Made by a program: the position numbers and the translations under genes
Source of the DNA: Bryum argenteum
Lineage: Eukaryota; Streptophyta; Bryopsida; Bryales; Bryaceae
DNA: 64,000 nt
Assembly: GCA_037043015.1 (NCBI GenBank)
Contig: CM073324.1
Span: 3,713,413-3,777,412 of the forward strand
Direction: 5' to 3'
Notes under the pieces: generated by a model
What the model saw: the letters and a program-made list of their open reading frames with translations, nothing else
What the model was told of the DNA's origin: nothing
The model's database searches: none
Part shown: piece after piece, positions 11,401-21,500 of the stretch
Numbering within the stretch: the first letter of the stretch is position 1
Layout: each line of letters starts with the position of its first letter

Positions 11401-11536
11401 CAAGACATAGATGTTCCCATGTATGGTAAGGTTGTTGATGTTACCTGTTTCTTCTAAACAGGTACAATCCAGGATATTTGTCCCCGCCCATGTGGATACT
11501 GCGGGGGAAGACTCTGCTGCTGCTGGCAATCCATAG
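5440..11536 (+). CDS. Four-exon gene with ParB-like box and degenerate methyltransferase-like core (one frameshift)
   Basis: Exons are 5440-7296, 7736-9095, 9238-11334 and 11462-11536. All introns are phase 0, with GTAAGT donors and CAG acceptors. The protein would be about 1,795 residues. Residues 360-560 hold IINGQHTWHAA (508-518), like the [DN]GxHR box of ParB/sulfiredoxin-fold domains with Thr replacing Arg. Exon 2 ends in LAFAGTKALRAC, and exon 3 opens with a short segment ending in an acidic residue (ERNTICME). Together these resemble the FxGxG...E SAM motif of beta-class DNA amino-methyltransferases, which lies C-terminal in that class. The expected DPPY motif appears only as a possible HFPPM, so catalysis is doubtful. 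Exon 3 continues as an acidic stretch and an Ala/Glu/Lys coiled coil (nt 10,090-10,560). ParB-methyltransferase fusions are known in bacteria and phages. A C7 run at 8366-8372 breaks the frame, and removing one C would restore it. The first ATG follows an in-frame stop, but TCTCAG at 5432-5437 could be an acceptor for an upstream exon. The function is unproven. Confidence 0.6.
7297..7735 (+). other. Intron 1 of the ParB-like gene, with palindromes
   Basis: A GTAAGT donor follows TATGAG, and the acceptor is TTTTTTGTGCCGCAG. The intron holds three perfect palindromes with a CTGCAG centre (7349-7368, 7542-7561, 7590-7609) and a degenerate copy at 7683-7702. A weaker copy starts near 7448. The CTGCAG form keeps full two-fold symmetry although both halves differ from the CGGCCG form. 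Confidence 0.75.
8366..8372 (+). other. Frame break at a C7 homopolymer in exon 2
   Basis: Upstream of the run one frame carries the protein-like sequence; downstream it is the next frame (residues beginning KQCRKRIDQALV). Exon 2 is 1,360 nt, one base more than a multiple of three. One surplus C therefore explains both the frame switch and the phase mismatch. A homopolymer sequencing error is the simplest cause, but a real inactivating mutation is not excluded. Confidence 0.7.
9096..9237 (+). other. Intron 2 of the ParB-like gene, with palindromes
   Basis: This 142-bp intron has a GTAAGT donor and the acceptor TTTGTTGTATCAG. It carries two palindromes, 9134-9153 (centre CGGCAG) and 9175-9193 (centre CGGCCG). 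It splits the methyltransferase-like motif between exons 2 and 3. Confidence 0.7.
10020..10039. repeat. Perfect palindrome TTACGAACGGCCGTTCGTAA inside exon 3
   Basis: The full 20-bp palindrome is read in frame as TYERPFV at the junction between the acidic stretch and the coiled coil. It introduces no stop in the coding frame, although TTA and TAA at its ends would create one in another frame. Confidence 0.9.
11335..11461 (+). other. Intron 3 of the ParB-like gene
   Basis: The donor is GTAAGT after CCAATG, and the acceptor is TTTCTTCTAAACAG. The last exon after it adds 24 residues and a TAG. No palindrome is present. The frame would otherwise stop at 11,350-11,352, so splicing changes only the last few residues and confidence in this intron is lower than for the first two. 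Confidence 0.55.
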
Positions 11537-11579
11537 ATATTATATTGGGGCTGGAAACCCATTTGGGTAGTCCCAGTTG

Positions 11580-12165
11580 TTAACCCCTTAATCTCCTTGG
11601 TGTTTTTTGGGAGCTTGAAACCTCAAAACTGCAATTCTCTACTTCTAAGCACTCGTGGGGGTGTGAACCAATTTCTTTTCCTTTTTTGAAACTTCCAACC
11701 GTAAGATCTTATACCTAAAGATATGCTTGATTACTGTTCAAAAAATTGACCGTTGGATGTTTACCATTTTAGAGATCATAACATCCAAAGTTTGTCTCCC
11801 AAGTTTTTTTGGGCATTGCGAAGGTTGGTTTTGAAAATTTTGGAGGCTGCCCTTGTAAAATTGGTAAACTATTTGACTTGAGTCACTTTGAAATTTGAGT
11901 AGTGATTTAGTAATGAACATGTTTCAAAAAACAAATTTAAAAAAAGTGACTTTTTTAAGCTGCCCCATCTCGGCTCGCAACCCAAGGATCGTCCTAGGAG
12001 ACTCAGAAATTGGAATTTGACTTTGCAAATTTTACCACATACACTTTGCAGTATAAGGAGGACCCAATAAAAATATTGGGCAAAAATAATACTTCTAACC
12101 CCTTCATCTAGGCTGCCCGGAATTGCAAAAACCCATTTTGGGCTTCAAGGAGAGTTAGGGGTTAA
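11580..12165. mobile_element. TTAA-flanked MITE, copy 1
   Basis: The terminal inverted repeats are TTAACCCCTTAATCTCCTTG (11580-11599) and the reverse complement of CAAGGAGAGTTAGGGGTTAA (12146-12165), with two mismatches in 20. There is no other target duplication, so TTAA is probably the duplicated target, as in piggyBac elements. It shares GGAGGCTGCCCTTGTAAAAT, AACCGTTGGATGTTT-type and ATTTTACCACATACAC strings with the copies at 25,141, 54,878 and 62,129. There is no transposase. It begins 43 bp after the ParB-like gene's stop codon. Confidence 0.8.
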
Positions 12166-13313
12166 TAGTTAGTCGGCGTGGGTTTTTAGCCATTCGATAG
12201 GGTGACGCATTTTTCCCTATCACAGATTTTGTTTCTTTTTTCCCCATAGCAGGGTTGTCCCTCTCCTCAAAGAAATCCAAAACGTCCATACCATTGATTA
12301 CCCGAGGGAGTGGAGCAACCATTCTTGTTAAGCATTATGCAGATTGATCAAAGGAATTAATGAAACCATGAACACGTTTTTCCGACCTGGGCTCATACTT
12401 CGAGTTGCACATGTTGTATATTCGAGTTCCCTATCTCCACAAAGAATGCCACGCAAAAATACATGACCTTTGGGCTTCGGACAAATGCATTACGGCGATT
12501 GTCATGGTGTAAAACGCAAGGACATGGAGCCTATCGAATGTCCGGAGTATCCGATGGTGGTTTCCGTTAGCGACTCCTCGGTACTCGCGTGCGTATGAGG
12601 GGACGATGCGGACTCGATTCTCGCCGGAATAAATATGAACGAAGCCCACGTCCATGAGTTACATGTAAAGATTTTTAAAAAAACAATGTCAACCTATATC
12701 GAAATGCCTAACATAAGAAAGTAGCATAATGTTATATATTCCCAAGTGAATGCCAAACAGTTAAAAATGATTACAGAAAAATAAAACTTGGGAGAACGTA
12801 GTATGTTAATTGACATCAAATGTATTGTTCGATACATCTCCCGCTTACAAATTATTTTGGGCTTCCCCCCTTCACTTTACATTCTTAGAAAGGAAGTCAC
12901 ATTGACTTAGATGTTGATTAAATTAGACAGTTATTTCTTAGTGCTGTATGACTCCAGCTTAGTGTGTAATGCAATAAGCATGTCCATGACGGTTGACATT
13001 TACCATACAGATGTAATTACGTGGCCGCAGTTGGCTATCTTCATGAATCACGCTGCTATTTAAAATGTTGTTTACTTGATTATACAAACGGCCGTTCATA
13101 AGCAGTGAATCAAATAGGAGTACTAGTCCTTGGTACTCCCCATGGTTGTTCGAAGCGTTGAGACATGATCCGGAATGACCCTAAACTAGCAGATGTGCCC
13201 CTCTTTCCCAATATGTGCAACCTTCATGTCTCTCTTTCATGCCTCCCTTTGCTACTCGATCTCCTTTGCCCCTTATATGTAAATGGTTGACTGTCACCTG
13301 TCGCTCATTATTT
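12166..13313. other. Intergenic DNA, no gene seen
   Basis: No credible ORF or RNA gene is visible. There is a degenerate palindrome near 13,081-13,100 (ACAAACGGCCGTTCATAAG) and one copy of the CCGGAATGACCCTAAACTAGC repeat at about 13,170-13,190. Confidence 0.5.
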
Positions 13314-13780
13314 CGCCTTTTCTAACCATTTGATGTCGAGTTCATCCAAAGCAATAATCGTGACGCGAAACTTGAAGAGCATTTTCCGGCATTTGCTAGT
13401 TTGGTGGTAGAGAATAGACTCGGGTGTCTGCTACTTTCCGCTCTTACCCCGTACTTACATCAAATGAATTACAGGTTTCTCTCTCGCTATTCTCTCGTTG
13501 ACTGGCACTTGGATTACAGAATCAGTAGCACTGAACAGTGTTCAATTCTACTGATATTGTAATCCAAGTGCTCGACACTTGGAGAATTTCGATAGAGAAG
13601 CTTGAAATTCGTTGGGTTTAAGTACTGAGCAAGAGCTGGAAGAAGCAGACACCCAAGTCTATTCTCTAATACCAAGCCTCCCCTCGCCTCAGATCTAGCA
13701 AATGCTGGAAGATGCTTTTCATGTTTCGCGTAAAGTTTATTGCCTTGGATGAAGTCGACATTACATGGATACAAAAGGCC
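13314..13780. ncRNA. Imperfect ~470-bp foldback, candidate hairpin RNA locus
   Basis: The arms 13314-13535 and 13545-13780 are inverted imperfect repeats of about 75-80% identity. Matching blocks include TCATCCAAAGCAATAA, ACGCGAAACTTGAAGAGCAT, GCATTTGCTAG, AGAGAATAGACTCGGGTGTC and GCACTTGGATTACA. The loop is short and itself holds CACTGAACAGTG. Arm size and partial pairing resemble a long plant MIRNA precursor or an inverted gene duplication. A foldback transposon is equally possible. No transcript evidence exists here. Confidence 0.5.
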
Positions 13781-15157
13781 AAATTGTAAGCTTCATTGTC
13801 AACCCATTACGTATAAAGCGCAGTGGAGACTGAGTATCTGATTTAGAGCATATGATTTGGAGCCCGGAGACTTGTTTGTATTGAGATAGAGTTGTGGCAA
13901 GGGAGTGAAAGTAGTATTGTTTCTCCTCTTAGTTTTGCTTGCTCGTATCATATTCTCCTGACAACTCGGGCTACTTTGAAGTAATGCTACTACGAAGTAT
14001 AATCATGGCGTGAGTTAAGAATTGATTGGAACTTTGTCCAAATATGGCCCTCATCGTTTTGTACCTTGAGTTGCTGGGAGAATATGGTACGAGTAAACAT
14101 AACAAAGACGAGGAATCATGACAGAATTTTAACTGGGTTTCAAAGTCTTCAGTCGCTCACGAATCAGCTTTCATAACGATGTGATATAAAATTGATCGTC
14201 TGCAATCATCGTGACGTTGAGCACGAAGAGTATTCTCGGGCACCCCATTTTGAATGGCATTTCCGAGTACTGATATCCACAATACTCGTGAGTGCTCTAA
14301 AATGCACTTCCTGCTGACCGTTAGGATGTCTGCCGTCCATCAGCTTCATATTACATTGTTACGAAAGCTTGTTCGTGAGCGACTGGAGACTTTGGAGGAA
14401 ATTACTGGATGGATGAGCCCATGAATGCATGTTTGGTCCAGAACGACCCTAAACTAGGATACCTGCACTGCTGCACATCGTATTTGTTACATGATTCGTA
14501 TAGGAATTCGAAGGCCGTAAACATTTACGAACTACCCTTCGTAAATATGGGCCGAGGCGGTGTATCTCAATTGCCAACAGCCTTCCGTTTTAAACGAACC
14601 ACCGTTCGTGGCCACTTGTTGTGAAGTTGTGATGTTGCAGGAATTGCAAAGGAGATGAAGACTATATCGAAGTCCTCCAAGATTTGGAGATCATATTAAT
14701 TTGAGGAGATGGTTCAAAAGGTGGTTCTCGAAGTGCTTCTTCATGCTTGTGGACAGATCTCATGGCCCGGCACCCACAAGAATTCAAGCGATCGTGCACG
14801 TGTTCTTGTAGTTGAGGATTCTGACGGCGACAATACTCAGTTACAGAAAGTGAATGCTCGGACTTTGTTTCATTCACTGAAGCAGTTTACTTCTAGTCAA
14901 TAGTTCATAGGTTTGTTTGCGTAGTCCCAATCACTTCACTGAAGTTGGACTTGATATTTTTTAATAAATGGGGTCTCTCCTCCCTCACAGAAGGGTTAGA
15001 GTTTTTCGCATATCAATTGGTCTTTAGTTTGCCCTTTACCTCGCTTCTGTGCCACACTACTCCGAGTCTTGTTTTGATTTTTTAGTGCGGCCGTTCATTT
15101 ATTCAGTTGCATGCTTGTGAATAATACTGTATGAGCAACATGGTTCTGCTCGTGTCT
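13781..15157. other. Intergenic DNA with degenerate palindromes
   Basis: No supported gene. Degenerate relatives of the palindrome lie near 14,359 (TTACGAAAGCTTGTTCGTGA), 14,524 (TTTACGAACTACCCTTCGTAA), 14,594 (ACGAACCACCGTTCGT) and 15,088. A GGTCCAGAACGACCCTAAAC repeat is at about 14,435. A string near 14,205 resembles the left arm of the foldback at 13,350, so parts of this region are duplicated. Confidence 0.5.
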
Positions 15158-15160
15158 TTG

Positions 15161-15354
15161 TCCGGGACGACCCTAAACTAGCACGCCTTGGTAGACTCAT
15201 CCGTGCTGATCGACTTGCGTGATTATCAACGGTTGTTTGGAAGCCAGAGTGCTATGGTCCGAGACGACCCTAAACTAGCGTGCCCCAAAGATTCATCCCT
15301 GCTGACTTAGATGGTTCTCGATGGTCGTCTAGAAGTTTGGGGTGCCACGGTCCG
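15161..15354. repeat. ~95-bp tandem repeat interrupted by a retrotransposon
   Basis: Two units start with GTCCGGGACGACCCTAAACTAGC-like sequence at 15,161 and 15,257 and share CATCCNTGCTGA. A third unit begins as GTCCG at 15,350 and is cut by the LTR that starts at 15,355. The same 5' motif is dispersed at about 13,168, 14,435 and 28,032. Confidence 0.65.
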
Positions 15355-16111
15355 TGTTAGCCTGGGTTGCGGGTATGGAGATGTCCGAGGCACAGGGAGG
15401 AGGTATGGACGGGGGTAAGGTGTCCGGGCTCAGAGCTTGTAGCCGAGAAGGCCCTTGGCGGGTCAGGGTATGACCGAGGGGACGTTGACTGGTCCCTGGA
15501 CTCGGGGAATGATTGGCCGAGGTGGTCAACCCCAACAGGGGCGAGAGGTTAGCTCGGACAGTCCTCAGTTCGGAGTGTCTTCCCGCGGCGCTGTCTCTCC
15601 ACGAGGGTTCCCCGGTTCCAGTGTTCTCTCCGCGGAGTGGCCCTGGGGTGTGTAGGAATATACAACACGATCTTCTCAATCACGAACCGAACCTGAGACA
15701 CTAGTACTTCGACCCACGGAGCCCGAAGAGTCACGGATTTGCACAAGAGGTGGGAGAGTGAGGTGAGTCGGAGGGTTTTAGAAGATAGACAGACAGGTAG
15801 AGGAAAATTAGAACGAGCCCTGTGATATTAGATAAGTGAATGCCGAATGGCTACAGCGGTGTCTCGCAAATGCTCATCGCTATCACTACATGGGAGATTC
15901 AGGACTAGCAAAATGTGTAATCTCGTTCTCTACTTATAATAAAACCTAATTTCCTCGCGCTGGCTTTTGCCTTAATTGCTCTGCGCCCGTGGTCTCGATC
16001 CGTGGTTCTGTCACTGCCTCCTCGGTCTCGAGCCCCGTGGCTGCTGTTACTCCGCGGTCTTCCCTTGGCTTGGTCTTCGGTGATGATACCCGTGTGCCGT
16101 GGCGGGTAACA
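15355..16111 (-). mobile_element. 3' LTR of the minus-strand Ty3 element
   Basis: This 757-bp LTR reads TGTTACCCGCC...GGCTAACA on the minus strand. It aligns throughout to 26692-27440, the differences being many 1-2 nt indels. The adjacent upstream bases on the left are GTCCG, part of the tandem repeat into which it inserted. Confidence 0.85.
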
Positions 16112-16126
16112 TTTTGCCCTCCTTCG
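16112..16126 (-). promoter_or_regulatory. Polypurine tract next to the 3' LTR
   Basis: On the minus strand GAAGGAGGGCAAAA lies directly before TGTTACCC. This is the expected place and composition for the plus-strand primer of an LTR element. The same string follows the right LTR at 27441-27455. Confidence 0.7.
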
Positions 16127-16155
16127 CAGAGTGCAATTCGTCCCGAATTGCTGTG

Positions 16156-18555
16156 TCAACGGCGTGTGGGGGCGGGCCTCCTGTTCGGCCGGGCTTGCTC
16201 CCGGGGGAGTTGTCGATCGCTGCGCGGGGGCTCTTCGCCGTTGTGAATGCGCCGTAGTGCCTCGGCCACTACTCGATGTATCAGGATGTGATTGCCACGG
16301 AAGTTGAGTGCGTGGGTGTATACATCAAAAACCGTGCCTCCCAACATCTTGTTACATGTTGGGCATTGCCGACCATGTGCCTCGGGGTCCGTATAGTGTG
16401 CTGCGAGATCGGGGTGCTCGTGGAAATATTTTAGCACAAAAAGCATTGACTCCGAGGCCTCGTCCCCTTCCTTGTCCGCATCCTCGATATTCCACCCCTC
16501 CTGCTCCTCCTGTTGAAGGATGATCTGCCTGTGTCGTGCCAGGGACAGGGGAGATGGTCGCGTTCGCAACGGGGAAAACGTGGGTAGGGGGTTCGAGGGT
16601 GTCATGGATGATTCCGCCCGTCGTGGCCATGGGTAAGTGCCATCAGCGTTGTGCCTTACCGGAGACTCATACTGTACCGGCGGTGACAGAACTGGGAGAT
16701 GATACTGAGGTGAGCCTGCCGGGGCATGCTGTCGTGGAGATTGATGGGGTGTCCGCTCCTGATCAGTGAACCCTTCTGGTATGTCGACTCTCTCTTCTCC
16801 TATCTGTGTCGAAAATTGGTATAAGTCCTCCCCGGAGTTCGTGTCCCCCTCCCTGTCCCCGGTGTGTTCGTGGGTGTATTGGCCGTGATCGTGTTGCTCG
16901 TGTATATCCTCGTAGTCCTCCTCGTGGGCGTGGCTCCGAGGCTGTGTTGACTCTGGCTCGCCCATGGTCTCGAGTTGTGCTTCCTCCTCGTCCTCGCCCA
17001 AGAAAGCTTCGCCTTGGCTGCCCCAGTTGTGGTCGGAGCCCTCGAGCTCCAACGCCACCAGTGCATCTCCTGTGCATTGGTCGAGAAATGCGGCGGGGGG
17101 TTCCAAGGACGTTGGTGGTGCTGACCACAGCATTTGGTATGCTGTGGTTGCTATCACTCGGGCCGCATTGTTTGTCCACGCCATCTTGTTGACCTCGAAA
17201 TTCTCCCGGGCATTGTCCAGCTCCTGGTGCTGACGTTGTAGCGCTGCCATGTCCCCATTATTGGATGACGGGGCCGTGGATCTACTGGCCAGTTCCTCGG
17301 TCAAGGCCTTGCATTTAGCTACGAGCTCGACTGTCTGTTGGTCTAGTCGGGCAATCCTCTCGTAGTCCCGGGTGCTCTGCTCTTTGAAGGTCTTGGACCG
17401 CTCCGTGGCTGCCTGCAATTCCAAGTCCCGTGCGTCGAGCTGATTCTGCAGAGAGGTCACCTGCCCTTGAATGTGATCTGAGTGGAGCTGAACCTCCCGC
17501 TTATATTCCTCCATGGCTTTGCGAGTCGCGACCTGGGTTGTCTGCACAAGTTGTGCCGTATGACGCTTGTGACGGATCTCCCATTCCTTGTGCTTGGCCG
17601 TGGTTGCCTGCTGCTGTTGCTCTGCAGTGTGGAGGAAATTCAGCATTTCCTCCATACATGTCTCCACGGTGCGCTTGTGTGTGTCAAACTCCGTGGCGCG
17701 GGGGCCGAACTGCGTGGCCGTGGAAGTACTGGCGACCTCCATGGGGGCTACTGCTGGTGCACTCTCCTCCTCGGTGCGTGGCCGCTTTCCCCGGGGTGTT
17801 GGCGTGGCGACAGGCTGCGTGGATTCGGCTATTTCGCGCTGGATGTCGAGGAATGTGCCCATGGCCCAGGGCTGGTGGTTCACTCGATGGTAATCGAGGA
17901 AATGACCTATAAACTGGGTCAGAAACGGGGCAATGGGACTCTCGTATTCGTCACTCTGGACATGCCCCTGGATCTGATTGACCGCGTTCCGATCCACCAG
18001 CTTGCCCCAATTAATTTTCTCGCCGCGGCCTGCCATGACACACAGCGCAATCTGATCCGGATGGACTGCATTGCAGTCATTCCGAAAAAACACCTGGCTG
18101 AGTATGCCGCGGATTCGCCCAAACCACGGGTCGGGCATGTTCGGGTTGCTCCTTGTAATGTCGTATACGTCGAATTTGTTACCCCCCTTCACGGGGTATC
18201 CATCAGTGTATATCGTGGTGTCGAGCTGCGGGAGGGTGCTGGTCTGTGGCGACCAACTCGTGACGCCAGTGCCGTCCCAGCCGAAGAATTGGTATAGGTA
18301 CCTTGGAGAGTACCGAACAAGGACCCCTTCCACGACCCCGGCCACCTCCATGTTGCGAGGATCCTCGCGCTGTCTCTCCCTTATTGACGCGATGAATGCC
18401 TTGCAGCGTCCGAGGTCTATGTTCTCGCGGAGGTGGTTTGCATATCGGAGCAACCCTGCCTCTGCGAGCCACTCCGCGTCCGGATACTTCTTCCATTCAG
18501 CTATCTGCCGCGGGATGTACAGCGGCTTTCGTTCCCGGGGAGCTCCACGCGCCAT
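16156..18555 (-). CDS. 800-codon in-frame extension downstream of pol, with coiled coil and C-terminal CPTC finger
   Basis: The frame is continuous with pol, but an internal Met ([12 protein letters not shown]) at 18555-18553 would start a 799-residue product. An apparent splice acceptor lies about 30 nt upstream. The first ~250 residues look globular ([39 protein letters not shown]). They are followed by a Gln/Lys/Glu-rich coiled coil, an acidic region, and a C-terminal CPTC-x12-H-x6-H type segment (around nt 16,300-16,390) that could bind zinc. Extra ORFs after pol occur in plant Ty3 elements such as Athila and Ogre. No membrane segment or envelope feature is visible, so it should not be called env. 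Function unknown. Confidence 0.65.
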   Translation of the reverse strand: MARGAPRERKPLYIPRQIAEWKKYPDAEWLAEAGLLRYANHLRENIDLGRCKAFIASIRERQREDPRNMEVAGVVEGVLVRYSPRYLYQFFGWDGTGVTSWSPQTSTLPQLDTTIYTDGYPVKGGNKFDVYDITRSNPNMPDPWFGRIRGILSQVFFRNDCNAVHPDQIALCVMAGRGEKINWGKLVDRNAVNQIQGHVQSDEYESPIAPFLTQFIGHFLDYHRVNHQPWAMGTFLDIQREIAESTQPVATPTPRGKRPRTEEESAPAVAPMEVASTSTATQFGPRATEFDTHKRTVETCMEEMLNFLHTAEQQQQATTAKHKEWEIRHKRHTAQLVQTTQVATRKAMEEYKREVQLHSDHIQGQVTSLQNQLDARDLELQAATERSKTFKEQSTRDYERIARLDQQTVELVAKCKALTEELASRSTAPSSNNGDMAALQRQHQELDNARENFEVNKMAWTNNAARVIATTAYQMLWSAPPTSLEPPAAFLDQCTGDALVALELEGSDHNWGSQGEAFLGEDEEEAQLETMGEPESTQPRSHAHEEDYEDIHEQHDHGQYTHEHTGDREGDTNSGEDLYQFSTQIGEERVDIPEGFTDQERTPHQSPRQHAPAGSPQYHLPVLSPPVQYESPVRHNADGTYPWPRRAESSMTPSNPLPTFSPLRTRPSPLSLARHRQIILQQEEQEGWNIEDADKEGDEASESMLFVLKYFHEHPDLAAHYTDPEAHGRQCPTCNKMLGGTVFDVYTHALNFRGNHILIHRVVAEALRRIHNGEEPPRSDRQLPREQARPNRRPAPTRR

Positions 18556-21500
18556 AGCTTCGCAAATCTGCGCCGAGGGATTCCTACAAGGAAACAGGGA
18601 AGTGCAAGGAAGAGAGGTGTGCGCAAAAGGCGAAAAGCAGCGATCACAAGGCTGAGAAGGTGGCGGTGTGAGAATGAGAACGCTCCCCTGGTTACTCCAC
18701 GGTATTTGAGCTCTCACCCGCCGTGGAGAGTGGGAAGTTGGAATGATAATGGCCCTGTCCGTGGCGGCGGCCTTTTTTAAAGGATATCGTGATGATGCCT
18801 CGGGAGTTGATGATGCCTCGGTCGGATCCAGGGGGATAATTATGGCATTGATGGGCCATTTCTCGGTAGTATGACGGTGACTGTGACTCCCTGGGTTTTT
18901 GTCATGGATGGCATGTATGTGGCTGATGTATGCACATGGGATGTGCATGGGGGAGGCCGAGGCAGGGGAGTATCCTTGTGCGGCTAGGTTCCAGGGGCTG
19001 ACAGTGAAGTCTTCTGACGAGACCCGTTCGTGGCCCCGAGTCTGTCCCCCGGTGTTCTGTGAGTCTGCCTCGGGTTTCGGTCGCCCTTGCTCATGCTTTT
19101 TTCCATGGCTTTTGGCCTGGCTCTGCTGGATGCCTTGGTGATCCCGTGTTTCGCGTGGTGTGTCCGCGGTTTCTAATGATTGCATGTCCGTTGTATCCAC
19201 GTCTTGTGCCTTGGCTGCTAACGTAGTATGAATGTCCTGTAAACTTAGGGCTGTCGTTAGTCGTGGCACCGTGGCGTGGTATTGCTTGAGTTTTGCAGAA
19301 TTGACAATCGTAGCATGAGGGTCGTAGTGTGTGCTATTGACGAGGAGTACCGTATTATTGGGTAAAGCCAGTTGAACCGTGTAGGGGCCATGCCAGATGG
19401 ATTCGAATTTGGACCGTTTGAGTTTTGGGTCTCGGGGGCACCAAAGTACCTGGTCCCCTTTTTGAAACACCCGTGGGGGCTGCGTACCTTGGAAGTGGCT
19501 TGCGGCCAGGCGTTGTTTGTGGAGTATGTGTGTGGATGCCGAGGCCCGAATTTCCTCCAGATGGTGTAGATCCCTGATGCGAGCTGCTAGTACCCTGTGC
19601 GGCGTATAATCCCTCGGTTGGAGGGTTCGAAATGTTGGCACAATGTACTCCGTGGGCAACAGGGGTTGTGTACCAAAAACCATCTCAAACGGGCTCGCGT
19701 TTGTGGCGGTTTTGCTGGCTACGCGGTATGCCCAGAGTGCAGCTGGTAAGCAGTCATCCCAGTCCGCCTGATTGGCATGCACAAATCGTTTTAGCATGTT
19801 GATCAGTGTTTTGTTTGTGGACTCTGCCTGCCCATTTCCCTGTGGATAGTACACGGTGCTAGTTCGATGCTTGACGACATGGTTGTCGAGGAGGTCTTGA
19901 ATTACGGCGTTCACGAAGTGGGTGCCTTGGTCCGAGACTATCTCCAGCGGGCATCCGAACCGGGTGATAATGTTTTCGTAAATAAATGTGGCGGTGACGA
20001 CTGCAGTGTTAGTTCGTAGTGGTTTAGCCTCGACCCACTTCGTGGTGTAATCCGTGGCCACGAGTATGTACTTGTATCCTTGGCGTGTCACTGGCTTTAT
20101 CGGACCCACGAAATCTAACCCCCAGCGTTGAAACGGCCCCAGGGGGGGTACCGACTTTAGTGGTGATTTGCCTTGGTACTGAAAATTTGTCGTGGATATT
20201 TGACAGGCATGGCAATTTTTGACGTAGGTGATCACGTCTTTGTGCATTGTTGGCCACCAATACTTGGCAGAGAGTATCTTCTTCACCGTGGTGTCGGGGC
20301 CTTGGTGTCTCCCTGCGGGTCCATCGTGGAGGTGTGTGATTATCTGCTGCTGTTGTTCGGCTGGGACACATAGTCGGACTTCTTGGTCCGGTCCCTGTCT
20401 ATACAATTTTCCTTGGACCACGGTGTAGGGTAGTGTGGTCTGTACAAAACTTATTTTGCGCGTCCCTGTCAAATCCGCGGGGGTGATGCCTGTGGTGAGG
20501 TACTGCATGATGTTGGTCCTCCAGTCCTCCGCGGGTTCCCCGGGGTCTTTTTCCACGTGCGTGGCTTGTACATAGGCCTCGTTAAAGGAGTCGTCTACCC
20601 CTTCCGCGGTGGTGTTAGTATCCCGGGACAGATAATCCGCCACAATGTGACGCTTCCCCGGAACATATACGACCTCGAAATCATACTCGAGCAGTATCAT
20701 GATCCAACGCGCCACTCTCCCTGTGACCAAGGTTTGATTGACGAGGTATGACAAGCTGTGATGGTCGACCATGAATCGAAATTTTTTCCCGAGGAGGTAA
20801 TCTCTAAACTTTTTGACCGCATAGATCATTGCCAAGGCCTCGCGTTCTGTGGTTGAGTAATTACGTTCAGCCTGGTTGAGTAGTCGGCTGGCGTAAGCCA
20901 CGGGTTGATCGTGTTTACCATTGATGTTCTGGGCTAACATTACTCCCACGGCAATGTTGGATGCGTCCGTGTGAACGTGGAAAGGTTTGGACCAGTTCAG
21001 GGCAATCAGGATGGGTGCGTTGGAGTATGTTTGTTTAATCTTCTCCAACGCCGCCTGTGCCTCCGGTGTCCAGTCTCGTGGGTAAATGTACTTGGTGTGG
21101 TTTAATGCTGTAATCGGAGCGGTAATGTGAGCCAATTTCTCGATGTAAATCCGATTGAATTGTGCTAGCCCCAGGAGTCGTTGTACACCTTTCTGATTGG
21201 TCCGTGGTGTCATGTCCAGGATGTCCCTGATTTTCTCGGGGTCGGGGAGTTTACCATGTTTACACACTATGTAGCCCAGGATAACTCCCGCGAAGTACAG
21301 GAACATGCACTTGTCTGCGTTGAGGCTCACCCCATTTGCTCTACAGGCGTTGAAAATTTGTCTGAGGTGTGAGACATGGTCTTTCATGTTGCCGTAGACG
21401 GTGCCGTCGTCTAGGTAGATTCGGAAGAATTGCTTGAGGTATGGTCTGAAAATTAATTCCATAACCCGTTGAAATGTCATGCCCAGGGCGCATTTTTGGC
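18556..21500 (-). CDS. Pol: RT C-terminal half, RNase H and integrase
   Basis: Counting from the frame's first possible codon at 21537, RT motif YLDD is at residues 41-44. RNase H has HVHTDAS near 188 and TEREALA near 230-236, with DHHSL near 258. The integrase zinc region has His404/His411 and CHAC at 442-445. Its catalytic triad is D475 (WGLDF), D536 (SDQGTHF) and E572 ([10 protein letters not shown]). The frame then runs through a linker to the extension ORF without a stop. A one-base shift near 21,500 separates this frame from the RT N-terminal half. All visible catalytic residues are intact, so the element is damaged mainly by insertions and this shift. Confidence 0.9.
18584..18602 (-). 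promoter_or_regulatory. Candidate splice acceptor before the extension ORF
   Basis: On the minus strand a pyrimidine-rich run ends in CCCTGTTTCCTTGTAG|G at 18584, about 30 nt before the MARG start codon. It would allow the extension ORF to be made from a spliced subgenomic RNA. The donor was not identified. Confidence 0.4.

Noticed and set aside
12431-12655. Minus-strand 74-codon frame in the intergenic region
   Set aside because: Isolated, no motif, and typical length for chance.
14709-14903. 64-codon frame containing VLVVEDSDGD, reminiscent of a response regulator
   Set aside because: Too short, no further receiver-domain features, and no splice context.
16156-18555. Envelope gene of the minus-strand Ty3 element
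   Set aside because: Position fits, but there is no signal peptide, no membrane segment and no cleavage site. A coiled coil and zinc-finger-like end point elsewhere.
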